Origin: Burkholderia sp. PAMC 26561
Lineage (GTDB): Bacteria > Pseudomonadota > Gammaproteobacteria > Burkholderiales > Burkholderiaceae
Assembly: GCF_001557535.2 (NCBI RefSeq)
Contig: NZ_CP014315.1
Coordinates: 1,054,001-1,118,000 of the forward strand
DNA length: 64,000 nucleotides
Direction of reading: 5' to 3'
Position numbers and translations under genes: made by a program. Positions 52,939 to 62,056 of this stretch are shown here, piece after piece. The notes under the pieces are model-generated. The model was not told the DNA's origin, searched no databases, and saw nothing but the letters and a program-made list of their open reading frames with translations. Every line of letters starts with the position of its first letter. Positions within the stretch are counted from its first letter, which is position 1.

Positions 52939-53433
52939 TCAATGCGGAAGAGGGTCGCCGGCGCTCAGCGCGCGTTCGCCCAGTTCGAGCGTTCGCGCGA
53001 TGAGCGGATGAGGACCATGTGTAGCGATGTAGCTCAGCAACGCCACATGCGTCTCGCCGCTATGACGCAATGCGGCTTGCTGTAGTGACGGGTCGCGGGT
53101 GGTATCGAGGAAAAGTTCAAGCAGCGCTTCGTGCGCGTCGCAAAGATGCGCGACGGCGCGGTCGGTGCCACCGCGTCCGAGTTCGAGGTCGGCCAGATTG
53201 TGATGGGAGACCACGAGCGCGGCGACGCAGTCGCTTGCGCGTCCCTCGGGGAGCCGTTCAATCAGGCGACGCGCGATCTGGAGCGCCCGTTGGCAACCGT
53301 CTAACGCCGCAAGCGGTTGCGCGGCATGTGATGCGGCGACGGCGGCCCGCATCACGTATTCCCACTCAGGGAGGCTGGCGTCACGGGATCTTGTGACTTC
53401 GTGGGCGGTGGAGGCAACGCGTGGCTGGTGCAT
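52939..53433 (-). CDS. OrfX-like hypothetical protein upstream of sodA
   Basis: A 164-aa helical protein (AQPLAALDGCQRALQIARRL, LVVSHHNLADLELGRGG, ALLSYIATHGPHPLIARTLE), TPR-like but without a clean TPR consensus. A similar gene, orfX, precedes sodA in the Fur-controlled fagA-fumC-orfX-sodA operon of Pseudomonas aeruginosa. Here fagA and fumC are missing. The ATG follows AGGAG. Function is unknown. Confidence 0.8.
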   Translation of the reverse strand: MHQPRVASTAHEVTRSRDASLPEWEYVMRAAVAASHAAQPLAALDGCQRALQIARRLIERLPEGRASDCVAALVVSHHNLADLELGRGGTDRAVAHLCDAHEALLELFLDTTRDPSLQQAALRHSGETHVALLSYIATHGPHPLIARTLELGERALSAGDPLPH

Positions 53434-53497
53434 GAAAGGGGCTCCTGTTCTGCACCCTTTTCGTTGACCGGACGCCTGCGTACTCGGGATGGTTAAA

Positions 53498-53512
53498 TAA
53501 TAATCATTCTCG
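53498..53512. promoter_or_regulatory. Fur box upstream of orfX-sodA
   Basis: TAATAATCATTCTCG matches the Fur consensus TGATAATnATTATCA at all but three positions. It lies 65 bp upstream of the orfX start. Fur with iron would repress the operon. Confidence 0.82.
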
Positions 53513-53569
53513 ATAACCCTGTCCAGCGAAGGCCTTTTCCAACGGTGCGTGGCGTCGCCTGGATCTCAT

Positions 53570-53829
53570 TTACTTCGATGCCGACGCTTTATCCTTCGAC
53601 TTCTGCTGCCGCGCCGTTTCTTCCTTTTTCAACGTTGCGGGGTCCGTGCCGTATTCCCCGCAGTGCCCGCGCCGCCTTTGATGCTCGCAGACTGGCCGCC
53701 GCCAGAATCGCTGCTGCTGGAATGTGTGGCAGGCGGCGCGCCGCCGGTGCTCGTTCCTTGCGCGAATGCGCCGTCTGCGAAGCAGACGGCGAGCGTCAGC
53801 ATGCAAGCCGTTTTGCGAAAGTGTCCCAA
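53570..53829 (-). pseudogene. Small exported Ser/Gly-rich protein, frameshifted
   Basis: A TTG start after GGAGA gives a signal peptide (ACMLTLAVCFADGAFA) and a Ser/Gly/Thr-rich mature part; the frame stops at 53629 after AGNTARTPQR. In the next frame the sequence continues GTDPATLKKEETARQQ and ends KASASK, the usual tail of these small Burkholderiaceae proteins. One added G in the GG at 53649-53650 (minus strand) would restore NTGTDPATLKK and give 86 aa. The span of 260 bp is one short of a multiple of three. Confidence 0.65.
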
Positions 53830-54770
53830 GATATGTCTCCAGTTTTTGGTCCGTGTTCAATACAAGCTTCGCAAAGATCGAACCCGGATTGCGCATTGCT
53901 GTCTTTCGGCTGCAGTACAAAGGCTTTACACCAACCGGAGATAAATCAGGTCGGCTAAATGGATCAAAGGGATCGGGGCCGCAATAGTGGCGATTGCCTG
54001 CGTGGCATGTTCAAAGAGCGGCGATTCTGGTGTTGCGACGCCTGCTCCCGGCGGCGGCATGGCGGCGTCGGCGCCGGGAGCCAGTTCTTGATCATTGCGT
54101 CATGACCGGTTATCGATGCACGCAATGATCTGCGCACCAATATACCGGCGCTCCGGGGAGCTTGCTCGCGTCGCCGCTATCGCAGATTGACATGAAGATT
54201 TTTTTACTATTAAACTTCCTGCAGCGACTGCCGATAACAAGTAATCGAAATCACTTAGCTCGGCTCAAACCAGCATTGAAGTTTCCAGAAGAACAAATGA
54301 AGGACAGCACGTTCTTCATCGCTCCGCGTCTTGCGCGCATGTAATCGCGTTGAAAGTGCTCACCCTTGGATCAACGGTTCGGTGTTTGCATGGTTTGAGA
54401 AGATTACAACGACTCGATTAACGATATTGCATCTTGTGCGATATCAATCAGGTAGCCGGCCGCGCCACGCAAAGTTGGGCGCTCGCCTTTCCTGTCATGG
54501 ATTGAAGGCTCAGTCAAAGTTTTAGTTTATATAAGACAGAGAGCAGGGACTGCTAAAGCGTCAAAGCGTAGCCGACTTGGTTTTGGACACGTAAAAACCT
54601 CGAACATCGAATTGCTTATTGGTATGAAGAATTGCGCGTTGAGATTAGTTTGTTGTCGAAGGTAGCGTTGCATGCAAATCCTGAATATTCGCGGAAAGAG
54701 TTTGATTTGAAAACACCGGGCTCCGCTACATTTTTGCGGAGGATTTTCATCGTTCCGCAACATATTAATA
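53830..54770. other. AT-rich, gene-poor region
   Basis: About 940 bp with clearly lower GC than the surroundings, especially 54190-54770. Short frames (for example 54162-54344) lack good starts or family features. The end holds the promoter of the CxxCH lipoprotein gene. A GCGGAGGA element at 54735-54742 is too far from the annotated ATG at 54771 to serve it. Confidence 0.5.
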
Positions 54771-57110
54771 ATGATAAAAATCGACAGGGTACTGTTAGTT
54801 TCCATTGTCAGTGGTGTGATTTTTAGTGTCAGCGCATGTGGCGGTGGCGGCGGTTCCGATTCAACGGCCGGCGCAAGTCTCAGCAATTCTTCGGGGTCTG
54901 GCAGCAGTGCTGCAGGAGCGTCGGCGGCTTCGGCGTCTGCGTCGGCTGGCGGTGGTTCAGTGGTGCCGCAGAGCACATCGGCTGGTGCATCTTCTCCCGC
55001 GAGTAGCTCGACAATCGTCAGCAGTTCGCCGCCGCCAATAGTTCCGGCAGAGCCGCCTTCCAATGCCGGCACCACCTCGTCCGGCGCCGTGATCATGCCG
55101 CTGGAAGTCATGAGCGCGGGCAGCGGAAAGATCATTGCGGCCACCTTGTCCATTCCCGCCGGGGCGTTGGCGAAGACCCTGACCATGCGCGTGAACAATC
55201 TTTCGTACGATGCCAAGGGTTCAGTTCAAGTCAATAGCGGCAACTGGATCGACCTCGCGAACGCAAACGTTACAGTGCTCGGGAACGCAAAATCGTACGG
55301 CGGTATTGGCGGCGGTTACGACACGATCAGCCTGAACGTCCCCATAACGGGTGCGATCAACGGCAGTAACGTCATCAACTTCCGGTTCAATACCACTGAT
55401 GGCGTGAGCTCGGGGTATCGGGTGCTGTCGTTCAATTTGCTCGATGGGTCAGGCAATGCACTGATAGCCGACAGCAACTTCGCACAGGACGATCCAACCC
55501 AGTGGACCGCACCGCTTCCAGGCATTGCAGATATCAGCGCGGGCGCGGCCCTGTGGAAAAACGCTGCCTTGACCGATTCACCCATCAATGCCGGGCAGCA
55601 GATCAAGGCGCATTGCATGGACTGCCACAGCGCGAGCGGAAGCGACCTGTTCAAGTTCAACTACTCGAATAACTCGATTGTCATTCGAAGCCAGTATCAC
55701 GGCCTGAGCGCAAACCAGGGCTTGCAGATCGCCAGCTATATCAGAAGCCTCGCCAGCCAATATCCCACGCCGGGTCCGAAGTGCCGTCCATGGAATCCGC
55801 CGTATCAGCCGGGTCCCGGTCTGGATAGCGCGCCGGTAAGCGACTGGACATGCGGCGCCGGTATTGATGCTGTATCGGAAAATGATCTGGATACGCTTGC
55901 CGCGATTTTCCCGAGCGGCGTCAATAAAGCAGCGATATCGACGAAGGGGCATATCAATATCCGCGAAATCCCAATCGGCTTCCAACTGCCCGACTGGAAT
56001 CACTGGGTTCCCCGCATTCATCCGAAAGACGCGTGGGGTGATTACTTCACGAACAGCAATCTGAACAAGGAATACGCGGGCGAAGGCACGGGCACGGCGA
56101 CCTACAACATGCGGGCCCAGCTCGCCAATGGCGGCACCAGCTACGCGCAAGGCAAAACCGGCGACATCTTCAACGACCTCTATTACTGGGGCGTGGAATT
56201 CGGCGAACGGTTTGCGCCGCCCAACGAAGGCGTGAGCGGCAGCTACACAATCCCGCAGCAGAAGAACCTGTACGGTACGGCGCAGTGGCAACTGATGAAG
56301 TCGTGGGAGCTTGCCCAGGACTTTTCGCTGGAAACAAACTGCCCCGCTGCCTGGGTGAACGAGGAAAAAGCGCCCAAGGCCGAGACGCGTGGCTGGTGCG
56401 GATACTGGCGCTTCGTCTTCAACGTGTCGCCGCATATCCAGGGTTTCCCTGCCGACAACAGCATGTTCGGCAGCCCCGTGGCGCACTACGTGAAGGCCAA
56501 CCAGTGGTATTACCTGCAGATCCTGTTGAACCCGGGCTCGGGCGCGCATAACGTCCACATGCCGACCGACTGGCAATATGCATACGGGCTGCTCAACAAC
56601 CTGTATCAGGCCAGTGGCAGACCGGAGCCGATCCGCAACTTCCTCTACGTGCTGAAGGGCGCGCAGGAAATGGATAACGGTGTGGGCGTGACCGATGTCC
56701 AACGCGGCTGGACCATTCGCGACAGCAGTCCGCTGGACGTCTGGAACGGCGGGCAGACAGGCGTCTGGAAAGGCACGAGTCCTGCGACGGAGCAGGCGGT
56801 CGTGAACGCGTTCCTGTCGAACTGGATGGACACCACGACCAGCTTCAACATCAATTCGTGGCAGCGTGAAGGTCAGGCCAATGCGGTATCCGGCGAGACC
56901 ACCTGCTTCTGGAGCATGCGAAGCCTGTGCGCGATCGACTATGTTCACGGGACGGTGTCGGGCGGAACCGTCGAGAACTTCCCGACGTGGACGTGGAACC
57001 AGATTCCGCAGATGCAGGCTGACGGGATCGACAAGACCCAGGTGAATCGGTTGTCGACGTGGTTGAACACTGCTTACCCGAGCGGCAACTATCTGAGCCT
57101 GATCAAGTAA
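54771..57110 (+). CDS. Lipoprotein with a c-type haem motif, unknown function
   Basis: A 779-aa exported protein. A lipobox (SVSA-C23) follows the signal peptide; residues 24-100 are a Gly/Ser/Ala-rich tether. A beta-rich domain (about 108-245) follows, then one CxxCH haem site (C282-M-D-C285-H286, in AHCMDCHSASGSDLFKF). The remaining 490 residues are rich in Trp, Tyr and Asn with Cys pairs, and match nothing I recognise. It is probably an outer-membrane-anchored monohaem enzyme or electron carrier facing the periplasm or outside. No ribosome site is seen at the ATG. It stands alone with its own terminator. Confidence 0.8.
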   Translation: MIKIDRVLLVSIVSGVIFSVSACGGGGGSDSTAGASLSNSSGSGSSAAGASAASASASAGGGSVVPQSTSAGASSPASSSTIVSSSPPPIVPAEPPSNAGTTSSGAVIMPLEVMSAGSGKIIAATLSIPAGALAKTLTMRVNNLSYDAKGSVQVNSGNWIDLANANVTVLGNAKSYGGIGGGYDTISLNVPITGAINGSNVINFRFNTTDGVSSGYRVLSFNLLDGSGNALIADSNFAQDDPTQWTAPLPGIADISAGAALWKNAALTDSPINAGQQIKAHCMDCHSASGSDLFKFNYSNNSIVIRSQYHGLSANQGLQIASYIRSLASQYPTPGPKCRPWNPPYQPGPGLDSAPVSDWTCGAGIDAVSENDLDTLAAIFPSGVNKAAISTKGHINIREIPIGFQLPDWNHWVPRIHPKDAWGDYFTNSNLNKEYAGEGTGTATYNMRAQLANGGTSYAQGKTGDIFNDLYYWGVEFGERFAPPNEGVSGSYTIPQQKNLYGTAQWQLMKSWELAQDFSLETNCPAAWVNEEKAPKAETRGWCGYWRFVFNVSPHIQGFPADNSMFGSPVAHYVKANQWYYLQILLNPGSGAHNVHMPTDWQYAYGLLNNLYQASGRPEPIRNFLYVLKGAQEMDNGVGVTDVQRGWTIRDSSPLDVWNGGQTGVWKGTSPATEQAVVNAFLSNWMDTTTSFNINSWQREGQANAVSGETTCFWSMRSLCAIDYVHGTVSGGTVENFPTWTWNQIPQMQADGIDKTQVNRLSTWLNTAYPSGNYLSLIK

Positions 57111-57139
57111 GCGGCAAGTAGTAATCAAGTGCATGAGAG

Positions 57140-57175
57140 AACGCGAGGCTTCCGACATCTCGGGCCTCGCGTTTT
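57140..57175 (+). terminator. Rho-independent terminator of the lipoprotein gene
   Basis: A 10-bp stem (AACGCGAGGC with GCCTCGCGTT) with a 14-nt loop and TTTT. It begins 30 bp after the stop codon at 57110. Confidence 0.85.
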
Positions 57176-57249
57176 CCATGGATAGCGGAAATGCGTCCAG
57201 CACAGCATCCGCCCCTCGATTGCTCAATCTTCAATGCACCAAGTGCGTG

Positions 57250-57510
57250 CCGCTCTTTCGTGAAGCCGATGCCGCGATCCAGAGCGACATTGCTTCCATC
57301 CGCGGCATGGATGTCATCATCAACGAACTCGCGGGCGCTTCGGCACAACAGGGCGATGGCATCGAACAGATCAACGTGGCGATCGCGTAACTCGATCGTG
57401 TGACGCAACAGAACGCGGCGCTGGTGGAGGAAGCGGCTGCTGCGAGCGCATCGCTGAAGGAGCAAGCGCTGAAAATGGAAGGCGTGGCCGCTGCATTCTA
57501 TGTGGCGTAG
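57250..57510 (+). pseudogene. Chemoreceptor (MCP) C-terminal remnant
   Basis: The frame reads MDVIINELAGASAQQGDGIE, then QINVAIA, a TAA, and continues in the same frame as LDRVTQQNAALVEEAAAASA to the TAG at 57510. This is the end of a methyl-accepting chemotaxis signalling domain (usual form ELAxASxEQxxGIEQVNxAVxQLDxVTQQNAALVEEA). The in-frame stop and the loss of everything upstream show a dead fragment. Confidence 0.85.
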
Positions 57511-57523
57511 CAGCCCGCATTCG

Positions 57524-58756
57524 TCAGTGACCGCCGACCCGTGCGTTCGATGAGCGGTGTCCCGCCGGGAAGCCATGTGAGCGCGCCGCCCAGGCGGTCG
57601 AAAGGCCGATCATGATCAGGGCGAGCATTGCCCACGGAAATGCCCTGACCCCCCACGCTGTGAGGAGCACGCCGCCCAGCATGCCGCCTCCCGCAATGGC
57701 GCTGTTCCAGACCACCACGTTCATTGAAAGCGCAACGTCCGCGCCGTCGCCCGCCGAGTCCGCAAGCGCGGTTTGAAGCAGCGTGGCGGCGCCTCCGAAT
57801 GTCAAACCCCACGCCACCATGCCGGCGCACACCACGCTCGCCGACGTACCCGCCAGGCCGAAGGCAACAGTGGTCAGCGCGAACGCGCCGAGGCTTGCAA
57901 GGACGGCGGCGCGAAGTTTTCCATCGACCAGACGTCCCGTGATCCAGATTCCCGCGAGCGCCGCCGCGCCGAACAGCAGCAAGACGATGTCGACCTGTTT
58001 GCCCAGACCCGCGACCGCCACGAAGGGCGCGACATAGGTGTACAGGATGTTGTGCGCCAGCATCCACGCCAGCACAACACCCAATACTGGGCGCACGCCC
58101 GGCGTGGTGAGTACCTCGCGCAACGGTTTTTGTCGCGTGCCGGATTGACCTGGAAAGTCGGGCACGCTGGAGCATACCCACGCGACCAGGATCAATGTCA
58201 GAAACGACATGACGCCGAACGCCGCGCGCCATCCGACCAGCGTTCCGAGCCAGGTACCGAGCGGCACACCGAGCGAAAGTGCGATGGGTGTACCGACCAT
58301 TGCCACTGCGAGCGCGCGTCCTTGCTGTGCGGCCGGTACCATGCGCCGCGCGTAACCGGCCAGCAGGCTCCATGCGAGTCCGGCGGAGGCGCCCGCAAAA
58401 AAGCGCGCGACCAAGGTCAGCGCGTAATTCGACGACAGCGCGGTGATCGAGTTAAAGATGAAAAAACCTGCGATCGTCATCAACAGGACGGTACGGCGAC
58501 GCCATGCGCGCGTGGCAATGGTCAGCGGTATCGCTGCAAGCAGCGAACCTACCGCATAGGCCGTCACCATCTGTCCCGCGAGCGATTGCGATATGCCCAT
58601 GCCCTCGCCGATCTGGGGCAGCAGGCCGGCCGGCAACGTCTCCGTATTGATGCAGATGAAGCCGGTCATTGCCAGCGCAAGCAGGCCGCTCAACGGAAAA
58701 GGCTTCGACAGGCCCGCGTCGTATTCGGGCACTCGTGTTGCTGTGTCATTGCTCAT
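57524..58756 (-). CDS. MFS efflux transporter, AraJ-like
   Basis: A 410-aa carrier of the drug:H+ antiporter-1 (12-helix) group: LLALAMTGFICINTETLPAG, GQMVTAYAVGSLLAAIPLT, RFFAGASAGLAWSLLAGYA and LGVPLGTWLGTLVGWRAAFG. I prefer the ATG at 58756, which follows AGGG, over the one 15 bp upstream. It is divergent from a TetR gene with palindromes between, so it is likely repressed by it and exports a toxic compound or sugar. Confidence 0.88.
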   Translation of the reverse strand: MSNDTATRVPEYDAGLSKPFPLSGLLALAMTGFICINTETLPAGLLPQIGEGMGISQSLAGQMVTAYAVGSLLAAIPLTIATRAWRRRTVLLMTIAGFFIFNSITALSSNYALTLVARFFAGASAGLAWSLLAGYARRMVPAAQQGRALAVAMVGTPIALSLGVPLGTWLGTLVGWRAAFGVMSFLTLILVAWVCSSVPDFPGQSGTRQKPLREVLTTPGVRPVLGVVLAWMLAHNILYTYVAPFVAVAGLGKQVDIVLLLFGAAALAGIWITGRLVDGKLRAAVLASLGAFALTTVAFGLAGTSASVVCAGMVAWGLTFGGAATLLQTALADSAGDGADVALSMNVVVWNSAIAGGGMLGGVLLTAWGVRAFPWAMLALIMIGLSTAWAARSHGFPAGHRSSNARVGGH

Positions 58757-58779
58757 GGGACCCTGATTCATAAGTTATG

Positions 58780-58791
58780 TATCGATCGATA
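58780..58791. promoter_or_regulatory. Palindrome in the MFS/TetR promoter
   Basis: A perfect 12-bp palindrome TATCGATCGATA, flanked by two direct copies of ATAAGTTAT (58770-58778 and 58793-58801). It lies just upstream of the MFS start and is a likely second TetR-binding site. Confidence 0.55.
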
Positions 58792-58826
58792 TATAAGTTA
58801 TCCGTCTTCGACCACCCTTGTCAACG

Positions 58827-58844
58827 ACTAATGTATCGATTAGT
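58827..58844. promoter_or_regulatory. Candidate TetR operator
   Basis: An inverted repeat ACTAAT-GTATCG-ATTAGT, 25 bp upstream of the tetR-family start, in the divergent region. The core GTATCGAT is shared with the palindrome at 58780-58791. Confidence 0.65.
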
Positions 58845-58869
58845 ATAAAAATCATCGAAGGAGGGATGA

Positions 58870-59535
58870 ATGGCTAGAACCGGGCGGCCGCGTATGTTTG
58901 ACAAGGAGACTGCGATTCAGCAGGCGATGACGCTTTTCTGGACGCATGGCTACGAGGCCACTTCGCTGTCGAGCCTCAAGTCGGCCATGGGCGACATTTC
59001 CGCACCCAGCTTTTATGCGGCGTTCGGGTCAAAAGAACTGTTGTTCCGTGAGGTATTGGCGCGTTACCTGGCGTCATTCGGGCAGGTTTCCGCAAGTCTG
59101 CGGGATGCTTCTTTGGCGCCCAGGAAAGCTATCGAGCTAACGTTGCGGCGCTCGGCGAAAATGCAGACGGACGCGTCTCATCCATCGGGTTGCCTGCTTG
59201 TACTGGCTACAGCAACGTGCTCGGAAGAGAGTCAGGAATTGCATGACGCGCTGGCGGATGAACGCAGGCTCAATTCGAGCGCCATGCTTGGTTGCGTGCA
59301 ACGCGCCATTCGCAACAAGGAACTTCCCAAGGCCACGGACGCAGTTGCACTAGCGGCCATGCTCGATTCTTTCTATCTGGGCATGACCATCAAGGCGCGC
59401 GACGGCGCGACCTTCGACGAACTCGACCGGGCCATCGATCAGATGATGGGCCTGTGGGATGCGCTGGCTGGAGTATCAACAAAGAAAAAAGCGGCGAAAG
59501 CAGGGCGTGACCGGCAAGCCGCGGTTTTCTCCTGA
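58870..59535 (+). CDS. TetR/AcrR family regulator
   Basis: A 221-aa repressor: N-terminal helix-turn-helix (residues 9-57: MFDKETAIQQAMTLFWTHGY, ISAPSFYAAFGSKELLF) and an all-helical ligand domain (TetR_C of the AcrR type, with SGCLLVLATATCSEES). The ATG follows GGAGGGATGA. It is divergent from an MFS efflux gene, its likely target. Its stop codon touches the stop of the next, convergent, MFS gene. Confidence 0.9.
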   Translation: MARTGRPRMFDKETAIQQAMTLFWTHGYEATSLSSLKSAMGDISAPSFYAAFGSKELLFREVLARYLASFGQVSASLRDASLAPRKAIELTLRRSAKMQTDASHPSGCLLVLATATCSEESQELHDALADERRLNSSAMLGCVQRAIRNKELPKATDAVALAAMLDSFYLGMTIKARDGATFDELDRAIDQMMGLWDALAGVSTKKKAAKAGRDRQAAVFS

Positions 59536-60711
59536 TCACAATGTCAATGCATCGCCTGCACGCTGTTCCCAAAGGATCGCAAGGAGGAATGCGATCGCAC
59601 ACACGAGCAGCACGACAATCAACGCCGCGGGCGCAATGGCGTGCATCAGCGCGCCGGTGATGATCGGACCACCGAAGCTCGCAACACTCCACGACGCGCC
59701 CACAAGCGAGCTTGCCGACACGAGCGCCGCACCACGAAAGCGTTCGCCGCAAGCCACGAGCGACAGCGTATAGATGCTCCCGGCCGCCGCCCCAATGACA
59801 AACAAAAGCGGCCAGCACAACCACGGATTCGATACCGCCCAAGGCAGCAACGGCAACAGCCCGATCACGACCAGCGAAGCGCCCAAATGCACGCGCACGC
59901 GGCCGACACGATCCGCCAGCCAGCCGATGGGGAACTGCATCAGCGTATCGCCCAGCAGCACCGCCGATCCGAACAGCAGTGCCAGATTTTCGGGAACACC
60001 CTTCGACATCGCGAACAGGGGCATGAGAGAAAGGGCGAGGGTATCGAAGAGCGCGAAGAACGCCGTGCCGATCAGGATGGCGGGCATCAGCGGCATGACA
60101 TGGCGCCATGTACCGCGGCTGTTTCCGGTCACATCAGATCCGCCGCCCGATCCATGCGCAGGCCGTCCTGCACGCACCAGCGCAAGGGCTGGCAGCGCGA
60201 ACATAAATACCGCGCCGCATACGATGAATCGCGTTGCATGCCACTCCCCAATGATGCTCACCATCACAGGGCCGGCCATCTGGAACGCCGTGAAATTGGT
60301 GGCATAGACAGCGACAAGACGGCCGCGATTGGTATCGTCGGCGAGTTCGTTTACCCATGCTTCGCCGATGGTAAAGAGCAACATCAGCGCCGCGCCGCTC
60401 ACCACGCGAAACACCGCCCATAGCGACAGGTGCGTGGTGAACTGCATGAGGATGGTGGCTGCTGAAACACTCAACGCCGCGCCCATGATGATCTGGCGTG
60501 CACTGAACCGTCCCGTGATGCGGCCGACCAAGGGTATGACGAGCAAGCCGCCGCCCGCTTGCATGGCCGTCATCAGTCCGACGATGTCCGTGCCATAGCC
60601 GGCGTTGGTCAGCGCAAGCGCCGTAAGAGGCAAGGTGGCGCCGAGGCCAAGCCCGACCACGGCGACGCCCAATATGAGGCCGAGAAAATTGCGCGAGAGG
60701 ATTATTTTCAT
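59536..60711 (-). CDS. MFS transporter, YcaD-like
   Basis: A 391-aa 12-helix carrier: FLGLILGVAVVGLGLGATLP, GLMTAMQAGGGLLVIPLVGR, ALMLLFTIGEAWVNELADDT and PIGWLADRVGRVRVH. The EAWVN-x-L segment in helix 4 is typical of the YcaD/UMF branch. The substrate is unknown. It is convergent with tetR and divergent from the SnoaL-like gene. Confidence 0.87.
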   Translation of the reverse strand: MKIILSRNFLGLILGVAVVGLGLGATLPLTALALTNAGYGTDIVGLMTAMQAGGGLLVIPLVGRITGRFSARQIIMGAALSVSAATILMQFTTHLSLWAVFRVVSGAALMLLFTIGEAWVNELADDTNRGRLVAVYATNFTAFQMAGPVMVSIIGEWHATRFIVCGAVFMFALPALALVRAGRPAHGSGGGSDVTGNSRGTWRHVMPLMPAILIGTAFFALFDTLALSLMPLFAMSKGVPENLALLFGSAVLLGDTLMQFPIGWLADRVGRVRVHLGASLVVIGLLPLLPWAVSNPWLCWPLLFVIGAAAGSIYTLSLVACGERFRGAALVSASSLVGASWSVASFGGPIITGALMHAIAPAALIVVLLVCAIAFLLAILWEQRAGDALTL

Positions 60712-60907
60712 TGACCGTCGTGCAGCGGCGCTTCAGTTGATGGTCAGCAGGTGTCGCGCATCTTATCAAAGGGTCAAGCAGGCGCTTTCGCTTCGACCAG
60801 TGATTGCACGCAGTGATCTGGGCCGGATATGCCGAACTTATATAAGATTGTCCGCGAATACTCGGCGCTTGCGGCCGGAGCTTCGCAATCAATCAGGAGA
60901 ATCGCAA

Positions 60908-61309
60908 ATGGAAAAGACCGAGCTTGCCGACATCTACCGGGCCTACATTGCGTGCCTGAACAAGCAGGACTGGCCGCAACTCGGACAGTTCGTTCATGCG
61001 GACGCGTCTCATAACGGCAAGCGTTTCGGGCTCGCCGGGTATCGCGGGATGCTGGAAAGAGACTTCGATGAAATCCCCGACCTGCACTTCAACATCCAGT
61101 TATTGGTCGCTGACCCGCCATTCATAGCGAGCCGCCTTGCTTTCGCGTGTACGCCAAAGGGAACATTCCTTGGCCTTCCCGTGAACGGCAGGACGGTTTC
61201 GTTTGCCGAGAATGTCTTCTATCAGTTCCGGGAAGGGAAGATCGCGGAGGTGTGGTCAGTGATCGACAAGGCCGCTATCGAAGCCCAGCTACATGGCGCA
61301 GGTTCCTAA
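60908..61309 (+). CDS. SnoaL-like / ester cyclase family protein
   Basis: A 133-aa cytosolic NTF2-fold protein: LADIYRAYIACLNKQDWPQL, FGLAGYRGMLERDFDEIPDL, FACTPKGTFLGLPVNGRTV and VFYQFREGKIAEVWSVIDKA. The ATG follows AGGAGAATCGCAA. Its stop overlaps the stop of the convergent SDR gene by 3 bp. Function is not known beyond the fold. Confidence 0.88.
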   Translation: MEKTELADIYRAYIACLNKQDWPQLGQFVHADASHNGKRFGLAGYRGMLERDFDEIPDLHFNIQLLVADPPFIASRLAFACTPKGTFLGLPVNGRTVSFAENVFYQFREGKIAEVWSVIDKAAIEAQLHGAGS

Positions 61310-62034
61310 GCGGCGAGATAACCCCCGTCCACTGGCACGATCGCCGCAGTCATGAACGACGCCGCCGGCGAGCATAAAAACGCCACGACCTGCGCGACTT
61401 CTTCGGGGCCGCCCCAGCGTTTCATGGGCGTGCGTTCGAGGATGGCCTGCGAGCGTCCGCTGTCTTCCTGCAAGGCTTGCGTCAAAGGGGTGGCAATCCA
61501 GCCTGGAGCGACAGCGTTCACGCGAATGCCGTCCGCAGCATAGGCAATGGCGAGCGACTTCGTCAGTTGCGAAATCGCACCCTTGCTCGCGCTATAGGCA
61601 GGAACCAGTCCGCCACCGAAGAAGCTCAACATAGAAGCCGTATTCACGATGCATCCCGACGACGCCTTGAGCAACTCACGCGCGCCGGAGCAGACGCGCA
61701 TGGTGCCGTGCAGGTTGATATCGACGACATCCTCGAACACATCGACTTCATGCTCGGCACCGCGCCGAATCACGCCCGCGCAGTTAACCACGATATCGAG
61801 CCGATCGAACTCCTTCAACACTGCATTGACGTTGGCGGTCGACCGCACGTCGAGCGTGACCTTGCGCACCGCTGCATCCAATACGTCGGGTGTTTCTGGT
61901 CCAGGCGGCAAGCCGGCCGCCACCACACGCGCGCCCAACTGCGAAAGACGATTCGCGATGGCCGCGCCAATGCCGGTCAGGCCGCCGGTGACGAGCGCCA
62001 CCTGGCCTTCGAGCAGGTTGTCCTTGAAAGTCAT
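61306..62034 (-). CDS. SDR family oxidoreductase
   Basis: A 242-aa classical short-chain dehydrogenase: TGGLTGIGAA, VNCAGVIRRG, the active-site Ser in NTASMLSF, and YSASKGAISQL with Tyr-x3-Lys. VNAVAPGWIATPL and VDGGYLAA close it. It resembles sugar-acid or FabG-like dehydrogenases. It is 22 bp downstream of an MFS carrier gene on the same strand, so uptake and oxidation of one substrate is likely. Confidence 0.88.
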   Translation of the reverse strand: MTFKDNLLEGQVALVTGGLTGIGAAIANRLSQLGARVVAAGLPPGPETPDVLDAAVRKVTLDVRSTANVNAVLKEFDRLDIVVNCAGVIRRGAEHEVDVFEDVVDINLHGTMRVCSGARELLKASSGCIVNTASMLSFFGGGLVPAYSASKGAISQLTKSLAIAYAADGIRVNAVAPGWIATPLTQALQEDSGRSQAILERTPMKRWGGPEEVAQVVAFLCSPAASFMTAAIVPVDGGYLAA

Positions 62035-62056
62035 GTTCGATCCTGGGAATGAAAAT

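Noticed and set aside
54162..54344. 60-codon frame in the AT-rich region
   Set aside because: No ribosome site, no family feature, and atypical composition; likely chance.
55578..57227. 549-codon frame antisense to the CxxCH lipoprotein gene
   Set aside because: The plus strand has a signal peptide, lipobox and haem motif; the antisense frame has none.
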